DNA of 64,000 bases from Methylosinus trichosporium OB3b. GTDB taxonomy: Bacteria > Pseudomonadota > Alphaproteobacteria > Rhizobiales > Beijerinckiaceae. How positions within the stretch are numbered: position 1 is the stretch's first letter; the number at the start of each line of letters is the position of its first letter. The stretch spans positions 1,488,001 to 1,552,000 of the forward strand of contig NZ_CP023737.1 in assembly GCF_002752655.1 (NCBI RefSeq), written 5' to 3'. The notes beneath the pieces are model-generated. The model had not been told where the DNA came from, searched no databases, and worked only from the letters and a program-made list of their open reading frames with translations. Shown here piece after piece: positions 1-9,062 of the stretch. A program made the position numbers and the translations under genes.

Positions 1-2357
1 GCCGGCTCGGGCGCGGCGCCGTCCAGCTCGCCGATCAGTTCTACGCGCGCGATGAAAAGGCGCTTGCCGAGCGACTCCCCCGCCCTGCCCTCGGCGATAT
101 CGGGATGCGCGTCGAAGAACTCGAAATTGCGGCACCAATCGAAGATGTAGAAGAACTCCTTGTCCTGCGTCTCGCCGAAGAGATTTTCGCACAGGCGCGT
201 GCCGCGGCCGATCATCTGCCAGAATTTGGTCTTGGAGCGCACCGGCTTGAAGAAGACGAGGTTGACGATCTCCTTCACATCTATGCCCGTGTCGAGCATG
301 TCGATCGACACGGCGATATGCGGCGCCTTCTCCGCTTGCGAGAAATCGTCGATCAGCGTCTGCGCATAGGAGATCGAATGATCGATCACCCGCGCGAATT
401 GGCCGGCGAGATTGGGATAATGCGCGTCGAAGCGCTCGGCGATGAAATTGGCGTGGTCGCGATTTTTCGCGAAAATGATCGTCTTGCCGAGCCGGTCGCC
501 GTCCGCGACCTTCAGCCCCTTCTCCATCAGATGCTCGAGCACGCGGTCGACAGTGTCGGCGTTGAACAGCCATTTGTTGATCGCCGGCGCCTCGACGACG
601 CCGGGAACGGCGCCGTCCTCCTCCCATTCGAGCGCGTCCCATTTCTCCTTGTCGTCCTCGGAGAGCGCGTCATAACGAATGCCGCTGTCGAGAAAATCGG
701 TGGTCAGCGAGACTGCGCGCGGCGGCGCCAGAAAACCGTCGCGCACCGCCTCGTCCAGACCATAGGCGTCGGTCGGCACGCCGGTCTGGAGATCGAACAA
801 ACGATAGGTGTCGCGGTCGACCTCGCCCTTCGGCGTCGCCGTCAGCCCCACCAGCAGGCTGTCGAAATAATCGAAGATCGCTTTGTATTTGCGATAGACG
901 GAGCGATGCGCCTCGTCGATGACGATGAGATCGAAATGGCCGACGCCGAAGCGCCGCCCCTCGGCGCCCGCATCGTCGATCAGCCGCATCATGGTCGGAT
1001 AGGTCGAGACATAGACGCGGCCCTCCTGCGTCTTGTCGTCGAGCAGATTGACCGTCGCCGCGCCCGGCAGATGTTCCTTGAAGGCGTTCGCCGCCTGCCG
1101 CACCAGCGCCGTGCGGTCGGCGAGGAACAGCACGCGCTTCACCCAATTGGCGCGCATCAACAGATCGCAGAGCGCGATCACGATGCGCGTCTTGCCGGCG
1201 CCGGTGGCGATCACCAGCAGCGCCTTGCGCGCATGGTCGCGCTCGAAGGCCTCCGTCACGCGGCGGATGGCGCGCTGCTGATAGGCGCGATCGACGATTT
1301 GCTTGTCGATATTCTCCGGCGCGAGAATCTTGCGCGTCTCGCGTCGCTGCAGCATCAGCTCCAGCTCGTCGCGCTTCAAAAAACCCTGGATCGGGCGCGG
1401 CGGATGACGCGCATCGTCCCAGATCCAATGCTCATAGCCATTGGTGTAAAAGATCACCGGCCGCCGGCCATATTGCGCCTCGAGGCGATCGGCGTAGAGC
1501 TTGGCCTGCTGCTGGCCGTCGCGCGGGTCCTTGCGCGTGCGCTTGGCCTCGATCAGCGCGAGCGGGCGTCCGTCGGCGCCGGGCAGCACATAATCGACGA
1601 AGCCGATTCCGCTCGCATTGGGCATGCCGCGCACTTCCACCTCGGCGACATCCGGCGCCTTGGGATCGAAGCCGGCTTCGCGCAGCAGCGTGTCGATGAA
1701 GAGATCGCGTGTCTCGCTCTCGCGATAGTCATGCGCATCCGGAAGCGCCTCATTCGCCGCCTTCACTTGCGCGATCTCGGCGCGCAGCGCGGCGATCTCC
1801 GCCTCCACCGCCGCGCGGCGCTCCTCGCTCGCGGCGAGCGCGGCCTCCACGGCTTTGCGCTCCTCCACCGTCGCCCGGAAGCGACGCTCGACCTCCTGCA
1901 ATTGCGCGAGCGTCGTCCGCTCGATCTGCGCGAGCCGCGGCAGCGCCTCCATGCTGAAAGCGACATCGGGCGCCGGCTTTCCGCCTCTGGCGTAAGTCCG
2001 CGCCAGCCAATAGGCGATGTCGAAGAACTCGCGCAGCGCGCTCGTCGCCTGCGCCGCCGAGACCGGCTTGCCATGGGCGGCGGCGTTGCCGACATCCTTC
2101 ACGAAGCGCGCCTTCACGCAGAGCGTGCGGCCGGCGAGCGTCTGGAAGCTCGGCGCGGCGATCAGCGCGGCGAGGCTCGACTCATAGGGGCTGCGCAGCG
2201 TCCCGTCATGGCGATAGAGCCATTCGACGGCGGTCTCCAGCGCCAGCCGGCAATAGAAGGCGGCGCCGCGCGAATCGCTGCGGGCCAGCGCCTCGGCGCG
2301 GGAGGCGTGGGCGAAGACATCGGGAAATTCGGATTGGAGGAATGAGAATTGGGACAT
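1..2357 (-). CDS. hsdR: Type I restriction enzyme R subunit (partial, C-terminus beyond window)
   Basis: This is the motor and nuclease subunit of a type I restriction system, which translocates and cuts DNA lacking the host methylation pattern. The reading frame is open from the ATG at 2357 to the window edge (785 codons), so the stop lies outside. The N-terminal ~115 residues resemble the DUF4145-type domain seen on many such R subunits. A Walker A motif, ATGAGKT, starts at residue 384. A DEAH box is at residue 481 (bases 906-917), followed by VGLTATPKG. A later stretch with IFAKNRDHA and a QMIGRGTR motif marks the second helicase lobe. The gene has the same orientation as hsdM and hsdS but is separated from them by a plus-strand gene pair. 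Confidence 0.9.
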   Translation of the reverse strand, partial: MSQFSFLQSEFPDVFAHASRAEALARSDSRGAAFYCRLALETAVEWLYRHDGTLRSPYESSLAALIAAPSFQTLAGRTLCVKARFVKDVGNAAAHGKPVSAAQATSALREFFDIAYWLARTYARGGKPAPDVAFSMEALPRLAQIERTTLAQLQEVERRFRATVEERKAVEAALAASEERRAAVEAEIAALRAEIAQVKAANEALPDAHDYRESETRDLFIDTLLREAGFDPKAPDVAEVEVRGMPNASGIGFVDYVLPGADGRPLALIEAKRTRKDPRDGQQQAKLYADRLEAQYGRRPVIFYTNGYEHWIWDDARHPPRPIQGFLKRDELELMLQRRETRKILAPENIDKQIVDRAYQQRAIRRVTEAFERDHARKALLVIATGAGKTRIVIALCDLLMRANWVKRVLFLADRTALVRQAANAFKEHLPGAATVNLLDDKTQEGRVYVSTYPTMMRLIDDAGAEGRRFGVGHFDLIVIDEAHRSVYRKYKAIFDYFDSLLVGLTATPKGEVDRDTYRLFDLQTGVPTDAYGLDEAVRDGFLAPPRAVSLTTDFLDSGIRYDALSEDDKEKWDALEWEEDGAVPGVVEAPAINKWLFNADTVDRVLEHLMEKGLKVADGDRLGKTIIFAKNRDHANFIAERFDAHYPNLAGQFARVIDHSISYAQTLIDDFSQAEKAPHIAVSIDMLDTGIDVKEIVNLVFFKPVRSKTKFWQMIGRGTRLCENLFGETQDKEFFYIFDWCRNFEFFDAHPDIAEGRAGESLGKRLFIARVELIGELDGAAPEP

Positions 2358-2400
2358 GGGGGGCATTCGACGCTATTGTCGGGTATCAGTCTAGTCCAAC

Positions 2401-2838
2401 ATGGACCTATCTTGCGAGATGACCGAAGGGGGAACAAAACGGAAATACGACAAAGGCGAGCGACGATTCAAGCACGTCGGAAAGGACGCCTATCCGGTCA
2501 TCGAGTTCGACAACGGCGATCCCAAGAAATGGATCGGCAAATGTCCCTGCAATCTTGCGGAGGCCGAACGCGATCGCCTGCTGAACGAAGCCGTCGCCGC
2601 CCCGAATGGAGACCGTGAGCTGACCGCGCCCAAGAGGCTTTACGCGGTTCACGCGGGCGCCATTTACGAGGCCCAGACCAGCGACGGCGGCGCCACCTAT
2701 CACGGCTATCCGTACAGGGGGAAGCTGTCGAACCCGATATTGACAAAGTTGGAGCGATTGGCCGACCAAAATGGATGCGCTGACGCGTTTCGAGCCTGGG
2801 TGAAAAAGCATATCACGCGGCACGGTGAGCGGAAATGA
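2401..2838 (+). CDS. Hypothetical protein, partner of the downstream ImmA/IrrE-like peptidase
   Basis: I do not recognise this family. The product is 145 aa, hydrophilic, with no signal peptide or membrane segment. It has a KCPC pair near residue 50 and a Trp/His/Lys-rich C-terminus (AWVKKHITRHGERK). Its TGA overlaps the next start codon (ATGA at 2835-2838), so the two genes are very likely translationally coupled and work together. The start is uncertain: an in-frame ATG at 2419 has the better purine-rich context. It is divergent from hsdR, with only 43 bases between the two starts, and lies inside the restriction locus, which suggests a defence role. That role is inferred from position only. 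Confidence 0.65.
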   Translation: MDLSCEMTEGGTKRKYDKGERRFKHVGKDAYPVIEFDNGDPKKWIGKCPCNLAEAERDRLLNEAVAAPNGDRELTAPKRLYAVHAGAIYEAQTSDGGATYHGYPYRGKLSNPILTKLERLADQNGCADAFRAWVKKHITRHGERK

Positions 2839-4238
2839 GTGGAGCGGGCCTGAAATTCCTTTTGAATTTGCCGTCGCCGGACGACGGCGAAGGCCTTTTC
2901 ACGACGGCCGAATTCGCTGTTCTGGTCGACGACGAGCCGGTTTGGCCCGCGGCCGGCGCGGAGGGCGTCTTTCTCGAGGTTCAAATCGACGACCTGCTTT
3001 CGCATCTCGCCGAATTTTGGAAGCCCCTGCTGTTGCGTCAGACCTATCCCATCGCCGTCAGTCCTCGCCGTCCGATGGAGCTGCGGGCCAAAGCCGATGA
3101 GAGGTGGGAGAAGCTGCCCGAGGTCGCCGAGCATGAGGACGCGCTCGTTTGCGCCTTCGAGGAGGCGCATGATCTCTCCTCTTGCTTCGCGGGCTATTTC
3201 GATCTGCCGCCGCTGTGGCTGCTCCGATCGGGCGACCGCTTCACCATCGATACGCGCGCGGGCGCGCGCACCTCGCCGTTCGAGCAGGCATGGGCGGAAA
3301 CTTCGCGTCTCGGCGATGAAATCGCGGACCATCTGGCCTGTCGGCCCGATCGGTGGTCGAATTTGATCGACAGCTGGCGCCGACGTGATATCGGCGAGCC
3401 GAGCACACTGCTCGCCTGGGTCACCAGTCTCGACCCGGACACGGCGACGAAAATGATCGACGACGGGATCCTTTCGGCGCCCGTCGGCGTCGTGGATGCG
3501 GCGAACGATAATGACGAGCTGCGGATAGCGGCGAGAATGGCGAGCGCCTTGCCGGCCGAGCAAATCCGTCAAATTCTCTCGCTCATCCGGACATTCGGCA
3601 AGTCTTCGGCGCCTGACCTCGATCGCCTCGGCGAATGGACGACCCGCCACGTCTGCGAAAGCTTCGCCGGTCGACGCGCTCATGAGCAAGGCGAGGCGGC
3701 GGCTCGTTTCGTGCGTGAAAATCTCGGCCTGCCCTCGCAATCGGCGGTCGATATGCCCGCGCTCTTGTCGAAGCTCGGCGTCTCGCTCGAGCCGAGAGGC
3801 GTCGAGCCTTCGTCTCTCGAGGCCTTGGCGATATGGGGAGACCGTTTCGGTCCGGCTGTTCTTCTCAATTCGAGCAGCCGGCGCGGCGTGGGCCGCGCGG
3901 CCAATGTGACGTTGGCGCATGAGCTTTGTCATCTGCTGCTCGATCGCGGCCACGCTCTCGGCGCCGTCGACATTCTGAATAGCCGCATGCCGCCGGACGT
4001 CGAGCGGCGGGCGAAATCATTCGCCGGCGAGCTGCTCTTGCCCTCGGCGACCGCAGCGGAAGCGTGGCGGCTCGCGCATTGTCCGGCGTCCCTCGTCGAG
4101 CTCACCGAGCTCGTGCAGTCGCTGGCGAATGATTTCGAGGTGACGCGGAGCGTCGCCGCATGGAAGCTCGATCATGCCGCGCGACAACAAGGGAAGAACC
4201 TCGAGGCGCTTCTCGACCAGATCGCGCCTCACCGATGA
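2835..4238 (+). CDS. ImmA/IrrE-family metallo-endopeptidase-like protein
   Basis: The 467-aa product carries a zinc-peptidase signature, AHELCHLLLDRGH, with HELCH at residues 362-366. A conserved follow-on segment, ERRAKSFAGELLLP, occurs ~40 residues later. This is the usual arrangement in COG2856 (ImmA/IrrE), whose members cleave phage-type repressors or act as the peptidase partner in toxin-antitoxin-like pairs. The first ~270 residues match nothing I recognise and may sense the trigger. No XRE antitoxin domain is fused to it or adjacent; the partner is the coupled 145-aa protein. The pair lies between hsdS and hsdR on the opposite strand, an accessory cargo position. Confidence 0.75.
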   Translation: MSGAGLKFLLNLPSPDDGEGLFTTAEFAVLVDDEPVWPAAGAEGVFLEVQIDDLLSHLAEFWKPLLLRQTYPIAVSPRRPMELRAKADERWEKLPEVAEHEDALVCAFEEAHDLSSCFAGYFDLPPLWLLRSGDRFTIDTRAGARTSPFEQAWAETSRLGDEIADHLACRPDRWSNLIDSWRRRDIGEPSTLLAWVTSLDPDTATKMIDDGILSAPVGVVDAANDNDELRIAARMASALPAEQIRQILSLIRTFGKSSAPDLDRLGEWTTRHVCESFAGRRAHEQGEAAARFVRENLGLPSQSAVDMPALLSKLGVSLEPRGVEPSSLEALAIWGDRFGPAVLLNSSSRRGVGRAANVTLAHELCHLLLDRGHALGAVDILNSRMPPDVERRAKSFAGELLLPSATAAEAWRLAHCPASLVELTELVQSLANDFEVTRSVAAWKLDHAARQQGKNLEALLDQIAPHR

Positions 4239-4797
4239 GCGATCGTGGCGAGGCCGGTGGAGCGGCCTCGCGACAGGGGCGCGCCCATGTCCGGAGGCCG
4301 TGCGCCCGGCCTGCTTCGCCTCTTGACAATTGAAGGAAAATAGTCCTATACATCCGCCGCTCCCGTCCATGATGGGGTGCTCCAAGGGGAAGGGGCGCGG
4401 GCGGGGGACGGCGGCCGAATGTAGGGACCTGCCCCGGTCCCGGCAGGGCTGGCCAGCCGCCGGATCGGCTCTCGGGCCGATCCGTGATCCAGGGACGGCC
4501 GGACAAAGTCGATCGGGCGGGGGGAGGCATTCCTTCGAGCGCGACTCCGGCCAGGGGTGAAGCCTCCAAAACATCCGCGGCCGCGAGGTTCGAGGATGTG
4601 TAGATCCCGGGATGTCGGCGGAACCGCAGCCGTGTCCGGGACGCGCGGAAGCCGAATGAAACATATTTTGCGCTCGAGGCCGAACGGCGGCCGCGCGTCC
4701 CGGACCCCACTCACCCCTCGGCCGCGAAGCGGCGCGAGGCCGAAGCCGCGCGGAAAGAGAAGGAGTCGCAATATGGGCGCAATGATGGGGCCGCGTT
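4239..4797. other. Non-coding stretch with a strong promoter and no recognisable gene
   Basis: About 560 bases separate the peptidase gene from the palindromic repeat. Short overlapping frames exist on both strands, but none has a ribosome binding site or protein-like composition. A consensus-like promoter at 4323-4352 fires rightward into it. The transcribed part is very G-rich and contains a possible stem (acatcc...ggatgt, around 4570-4600). A small RNA is possible, but I cannot match it to tmRNA, RNase P, 6S or SRP RNA. Confidence 0.3.
4323..4352 (+). promoter_or_regulatory. Consensus sigma-70 promoter without an assigned gene
   Basis: TTGACA at 4323-4328 and TATACA at 4347-4352 are separated by 18 bases (17 if CTATAC is taken as the -10). 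This is one of the best sigma-70 matches in the window. No open frame with a ribosome binding site follows. It points away from the peptidase gene and antisense to the tail of hsdS. Confidence 0.5.
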
Positions 4798-4952
4798 CCT
4801 TCTCCCACTCGTGGGAGAAGGTGGCCCGACGAAGTCGGGTCGGATGAGGGTCCTCGGAAGCTGTCGCGCGTTGAAATCGCGCCTCTTTCTGCGGGACCCT
4901 CATCCGACCTCGCTTCGCGAGGCCACCTTCTCCCGCAAGCGGGAGAAGGAAG
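4798..4952. repeat. Palindromic repeat element overlapping the end of hsdS
   Basis: Two inverted arms, 4798-4855 and 4891-4952, both contain the hairpin ttctcccNNNcNNgggagaa followed by a ggtggc/ggatgaggg block. The central ~35 bases are unique. This structure is typical of dispersed REP/MITE-like elements in alphaproteobacteria. The right arm supplies the last ~15 codons of the restored hsdS frame, so the element appears to have inserted at, and replaced, the original gene end. Confidence 0.65.
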
Positions 4953-6110
4953 GGGCGGAGAGGTCGCCGCGGAAGGCGCGATGTTGCAGCGAGGCGAACA
5001 GAGCGTCGAGCCGCGCGAGATGGGCGCGGTGATGGGCTTTGAGCTTGTCGATCTCGGCGACGCGGGCGGCGAAGGCGCGTTGGAGGGGGAGGGATGAAGA
5101 ATAGGCAGTCCGGCCAGCTGTTTGGCGGTCAATTGAGGAACCGCAGCGCCGTTGCCAATTTGCTGTAAATGCTCCTTGATCGCCGGCAATGTCAGGTATG
5201 CATGAAGAAATACCGGGGAAATATCTGTCTTCGGCCTGATAATCATCATTTGTGCATTGATGAAAGCCGTAGAAAAAGGACCGTCAAATATGCAGCAACT
5301 TCCTAAAGTGCCTCGAAGCGTGATGATGAGATCATGAGGGCGCGCCTTGCCCCGCGACAAAGATGCGAATTTGCTCGACGAAATAAAAAGAAGGCTCCCG
5401 AGATCGAGTTTGTCATCGACGATGTTTTTCGTGCTCAGAAATGGAATCCCGCTCGACAATATGTCGTCCCCGCTTGGGTAATTGCTCGAGCGATCCCCGT
5501 TTTCAAATACGGAGATGCTTCCCAAATCGCTGATGGACGAGGAGGCAGAGGAAATCCAGGGTGTTCCGAAAAGTTCGACAAAGAGACCGGTTGATAGCTT
5601 GGCGAGTTTAGCGATGGCCTCCCGCCGCTTGCGCCGCAGGTCGTCGGCCTGATCGAGGATCGCCGCGATCCGCCGCTGCTCGTCGAGGGGCGGCACCGGG
5701 ATCACAATCCGTTCGGCATCCTTCTTGGTGAGTTTCGCTCGGGTGCTTCCGGTTATGAACGGACGAAGGTCGTAGTTTTCTAGCACTCGGCAAAGAAATC
5801 TAATGTCCATGAACGGCTTGGGACGAAGCACGTGAGCATGATTATTGACCCACGATTTGCCCTCAATTCGATACGCGACCCCACGGTCCGGATCGTCGAA
5901 ATGCCCCCCGTCTTCGGCAAGAAGCAAAAGAGGCTCGTCGAATATAAATCCGTCGATCCAACCTTGAAGGCCGTTGGCTCCGTAGTACGGATATGGCCCT
6001 GCAGTCCGGTCGGTCTCTTTGACCGGACGCCTTTGCGAATCGAGAAAATCCACGACGTCACTTAAAAGACTGGTGGAGTGGGCCGATTTTAGATGCTCCC
6101 GAGTTATCAC
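4900..6110 (-). pseudogene. hsdS: Type I restriction specificity subunit, frameshifted near the C-terminus
   Basis: HsdS chooses the DNA target for the HsdM2S methylase and the HsdR complex. The frame starts at GTG 6110, overlapping the hsdM stop (GTGA). Two target-recognition domains are visible, each followed by a conserved helix: first PVPPLDEQRRIAAILDQADDL, then the second helix LQRAFAARVAEIDKL with LFASLQHRAFRGDL. The second helix is out of frame. A one-base loss in or near the C-tract on the coding strand (G5 at 5085-5089 on plus) breaks the gene after GLPIL. One extra C restores it to the TGA at 4900. The second recognition domain (5100-5600) is clearly AT-richer than its surroundings, as expected for a swapped domain. 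The break may be a mutation, phase variation or a sequence error. Confidence 0.75.
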
Positions 6111-7645
6111 CCCACCATCTCCTCGAGCCGCGTCATCCCCTCCGCAATCTCCGCCTCGAGCCGCCGCAGATCGGCGATTATCGCCGCCGGGCTCTCATGC
6201 TCGACCTCCTCATGCTCCACCTCGCGATAGCGATTGAGCGAGAGGTCATAGCCCGCCGCCGCGATGTCCGCCTTGGGCACGCAAAAGCTCTGCGCCGTGC
6301 GCGGGCGCTCGCGCTCGGCGCCGTCGCGCTCCTCGAAGCGCATCAGCACGTCGGGAAGATTGTTCTTCTCCTCCTCGCTCTCCTCGAGCGCCGTCTCCGG
6401 CGTCGGGCCGAGCTTCTCGGCGGGAAGCAGCGGCTGGCGCTTGTCGTCGAGCGACCAGCCGTCCGCCTGCACATCATAGAACCACACATGATCCGTGCCG
6501 CCGACGCCGGTGCGGGTGAAGACGAGGATCGCCGTCGAGACGCCCGCATAGGGGCGGAAAACGCCAGACGGCAGCTTCACCACCGCCTCGAGCTTGTTCT
6601 CCTCGACGAGCAGGCGGCGCAAATCCTTATGCGCCTTGGAGGAGCCGAACAATACGCCGTCCGGCACGATCACCGCCGCGCGCCCGCCGGTCTTCAAGAG
6701 CCGCAGGAACAGCGCCAGGAACAAGAGCTCGGTCTTCTTGGTCTTGACGATCTGTCGCAAGTCGGCCGCCGTCGTCTCATAATCGAGCGAGCCGGCGAAG
6801 GGCGGATTGGCGAGCACCAGCGAATAGCGCCCGGCGTCCTCGGAATGATCCTCGGCGAGCGAATCGCGATAGGCGACATTGGCGTTCTCGACGCCGTGCA
6901 GCGCCATGTTCATCGCGCCGATGCGCAGCATCGTCGGATCGAAATCGAAGCCGTTGAACAGCCTTTCATGAAAATGCGCGCGCAGCTTGGCGTCGCGGAA
7001 GAGGCCAGAATGATGCTTGCGCAAATATTCGCCGGCCGCGACGAGAAAACCGCAGGTGCCGGCGGCGGGATCGCAGATCGCATCCTCGGGCCTCGGCTGC
7101 ATCAGCTCCACCATCAGCGCGATGATATGGCGCGGCGTGCGGAACTGGCCGTTCTGTCCGGCGGAGGCGATCTTCACCAGCATATATTCATAGACGTCGC
7201 CCTTGGTGTCGCGATCGCCCATCTCTATTTGAGAGAGCTTGTCGACCACCTTGGCGAGCAGCTGCGCGCTCGGAATTTGAAAGCGCGCGTCGCGCATGTG
7301 CCGCGCATAGGCGCCGCCGTCGCCATTGAGCGCGCGGATGAAGGGGAACACATGCTCGTCGACGATGCGGAACATTTCCGGTCCCGCGAAATGCTTGAAG
7401 CGGGACCAGCGCAGATTCTCATAGGGCTCGCCGCGCGCGTCGGCGCCCTCCGGGAAGATGCGCCGCTCGAGCTTGCGCCGGAGCGTCGTCGCCTTGCGCT
7501 CCTCGTTCTCTTGCATCTCGTCGAGACGCTTGATGAAGATGAGAAAAGTGATCTGCTCGATGACCTGGAGCGGATTGGCGAGGCCGCCGGACCAGAAATC
7601 ATTCCACACGCCATCGATCTTGCCGCGCAATTCGCCTGTCAGCAT
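6107..7645 (-). CDS. hsdM: Type I restriction-modification DNA methyltransferase (M subunit)
   Basis: This is an N6-adenine methyltransferase that pairs with HsdS. The 512-aa product starts at MLTGELRGKID; an upstream in-frame start exists, but this ATG matches the family start. It has the HsdM N-terminal helical domain, the SAM-binding motif I DPAAGTCGF at residues 192-200, and the catalytic NPPF at 280-283. It ends in a helical tail typical of N6 methylases. The stop overlaps the hsdS start by four bases, so the two are co-translated. The methylase appears intact; target choice depends on whether the frameshifted hsdS is functional. Confidence 0.92.
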   Translation of the reverse strand: MLTGELRGKIDGVWNDFWSGGLANPLQVIEQITFLIFIKRLDEMQENEERKATTLRRKLERRIFPEGADARGEPYENLRWSRFKHFAGPEMFRIVDEHVFPFIRALNGDGGAYARHMRDARFQIPSAQLLAKVVDKLSQIEMGDRDTKGDVYEYMLVKIASAGQNGQFRTPRHIIALMVELMQPRPEDAICDPAAGTCGFLVAAGEYLRKHHSGLFRDAKLRAHFHERLFNGFDFDPTMLRIGAMNMALHGVENANVAYRDSLAEDHSEDAGRYSLVLANPPFAGSLDYETTAADLRQIVKTKKTELLFLALFLRLLKTGGRAAVIVPDGVLFGSSKAHKDLRRLLVEENKLEAVVKLPSGVFRPYAGVSTAILVFTRTGVGGTDHVWFYDVQADGWSLDDKRQPLLPAEKLGPTPETALEESEEEKNNLPDVLMRFEERDGAERERPRTAQSFCVPKADIAAAGYDLSLNRYREVEHEEVEHESPAAIIADLRRLEAEIAEGMTRLEEMVG

Positions 7646-7738
7646 CTCTCCCCCCGAAAGCGGCGGCAGAGTAGCGGGCCATTCCGCGCGGAGCAATCGG
7701 CGCGAGCGCGCTTCTGCGGCGATCTAACCGGCTGCATA

Positions 7739-8398
7739 GTGTTCCGCAATCTCGGACTCCCCGTCACCCAAGGCGCGCTCGAGCTCGCCGAATCGCATGA
7801 ATACGCCCTGACGCCGAAACGGCAGATCCGATTCGTCGAGGGGAAAATCGCGAGCTTCGTCGATGTGGACGTGCTCGCGATCGACGAAGAGCGCGAAATC
7901 GCCTGGGCGCTCGCCATCAAGCGAGGGGGCGGCGCCACCGAGACGAAGAAGCGCCGGACCATCGAGCGCGACCTCATGGCGCTGACGCTCAACCTCGCCT
8001 CCTATCTGCGCCAGCAGGGCTATTCGAAGATCGAGACGGCGCATGCTTTCGTCGTCGATTATCTCGGCTCGGCGGGCTTTTCTAAAGAGATCACGCTGAC
8101 CCGAGAGAAAATCGACTCGACCTTCGATCTCCGCATCACAGCCTCGATCGACGCAATGACGCAGGCGATGAAGGCCACGCTCGACGCCGCATTGGCGCGC
8201 ATGATCGCGCCGGTCATTCGCAGCATGGAGACGCCCGCTCGCTCGAAACGCCCGGAGGCGTCGATCCGGCCGACGCCCTTCGGGCTCCACGCGCATTCGC
8301 GGCGGCGACGCTTCGAAGGCGTTCCACGGAAATCGTCCGCGACTCGCGAGCCGTTCGACAGCCTTTCCTCCGATGATGCGCGGGAGAGCGAGCGATGA
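7739..8398 (+). CDS. Hypothetical protein, possibly with a PD-(D/E)XK-like nuclease fold
   Basis: The frame is protein-like from GTG 7739 to TGA 8398 (219 aa) and is divergent from hsdM. The start is uncertain; no clear ribosome binding site precedes the GTG, and a truncated 5' end is possible. A segment FVDVDVLAIDEEREIAWALAIKRGGG has the beta-D-x-D...hhxIK pattern of PD-(D/E)XK nucleases, but the usual Glu before the Lys is absent, so activity is doubtful. The C-terminal ~45 residues are Arg/Ser/Pro-rich. I do not recognise the family. Its place beside the restriction locus is the only hint of function. Confidence 0.5.
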   Translation: MFRNLGLPVTQGALELAESHEYALTPKRQIRFVEGKIASFVDVDVLAIDEEREIAWALAIKRGGGATETKKRRTIERDLMALTLNLASYLRQQGYSKIETAHAFVVDYLGSAGFSKEITLTREKIDSTFDLRITASIDAMTQAMKATLDAALARMIAPVIRSMETPARSKRPEASIRPTPFGLHAHSRRRRFEGVPRKSSATREPFDSLSSDDARESER

Positions 8399-8444
8399 GC
8401 GGGCTGCGCAATCTTCGCGACGATGGCGACATCTGGCGGCGGGG

Positions 8445-9062
8445 ATGCGGCTCGCCTCGTCCTCGATCCTCGTCCGCGGCGACTCTGGCGGCGAGACCCG
8501 CGCCGCCGGGCGCCCGCCGATGTTCCCGACGCGGGCCGACCTCGACGCCGGCGTCGCGACCCTGCTCGCCGGGCGCGCCGCCGGGGAGGTTCTTCTCGGC
8601 GCAGCGCCCACCTGCGCCGTCATCGATCTCGCGGTGGCGACACGCGCGCTCGCCGACGGACACGGCGCGCACGGGCTCGGCGCCACGCTGCTGCATCGGA
8701 GCGCTCCGGTCGCATCCATCGTCCTCGACCGCGCGCTGCGAGCGGCCGTGGAGGCGGACCTCTCCCGCCTCTATCATCGGCTCGGCGGCGAGCCCGCAGC
8801 CGTCGATATAGGAGTGGAGGTAGCTTTCCAGATTGTGGAAGGGCAATTCATGGCGCTTGCCGCGCCTACGGTCCGCCCGCCACGCCGGTTAGCGAGATGC
8901 TCGCCGCCAGATGATCACGATTCATCTTCTGCCTTCGACGCTTTCAACGTTGCTCTCGGCCTTAGAAGCGCTCGGATCGCCCTTGTTCTCGAGCGCCTGT
9001 CCACGGGCTTGCGTGAGTTTCGACCGCTGTCGCGCGAGCTTTTCGCGCTCCCTCGGCCGTAG
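8445..9062 (+). CDS. Hypothetical protein
   Basis: This frame shows strong third-position G/C bias over 8445-8900, and its composition is protein-like (an Ala/Leu-rich segment, AGVATLLAGRAAGEVLLGAAPTCAVIDLAV). No motif is recognisable. It starts 46 bases after the stop of the upstream gene. The last ~47 codons overlap the convergent DUF4189-like gene and look less like coding sequence, so the true end may be near 8900 and a frameshift is possible. Confidence 0.35.
   Translation: MRLASSSILVRGDSGGETRAAGRPPMFPTRADLDAGVATLLAGRAAGEVLLGAAPTCAVIDLAVATRALADGHGAHGLGATLLHRSAPVASIVLDRALRAAVEADLSRLYHRLGGEPAAVDIGVEVAFQIVEGQFMALAAPTVRPPRRLARCSPPDDHDSSSAFDAFNVALGLRSARIALVLERLSTGLREFRPLSRELFALPRP

Noticed and set aside
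105..2345. 746-aa open frame on the plus strand
   Set aside because: It is antisense to hsdR. The minus strand has Walker A, DEAH and TATPKG motifs in the correct order, while the plus frame is an Arg/Leu-rich artefact of GC-rich codon use.
2706..3953. 415-aa minus-strand frame
   Set aside because: It lies opposite the peptidase gene, which has the HELCH motif and coupled upstream gene; the minus frame has no recognisable domain.
2401..4238. Labelling the peptidase pair as a known ImmA/IrrE toxin-antitoxin defence type
   Set aside because: The described types pair the peptidase with an XRE repressor; no such domain is present in the 145-aa partner.
6197..7738. N-terminal two thirds of a 733-aa plus-strand frame
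   Set aside because: It is antisense to hsdM. Only the part from about 7739 is protein-like and is kept as a separate gene.
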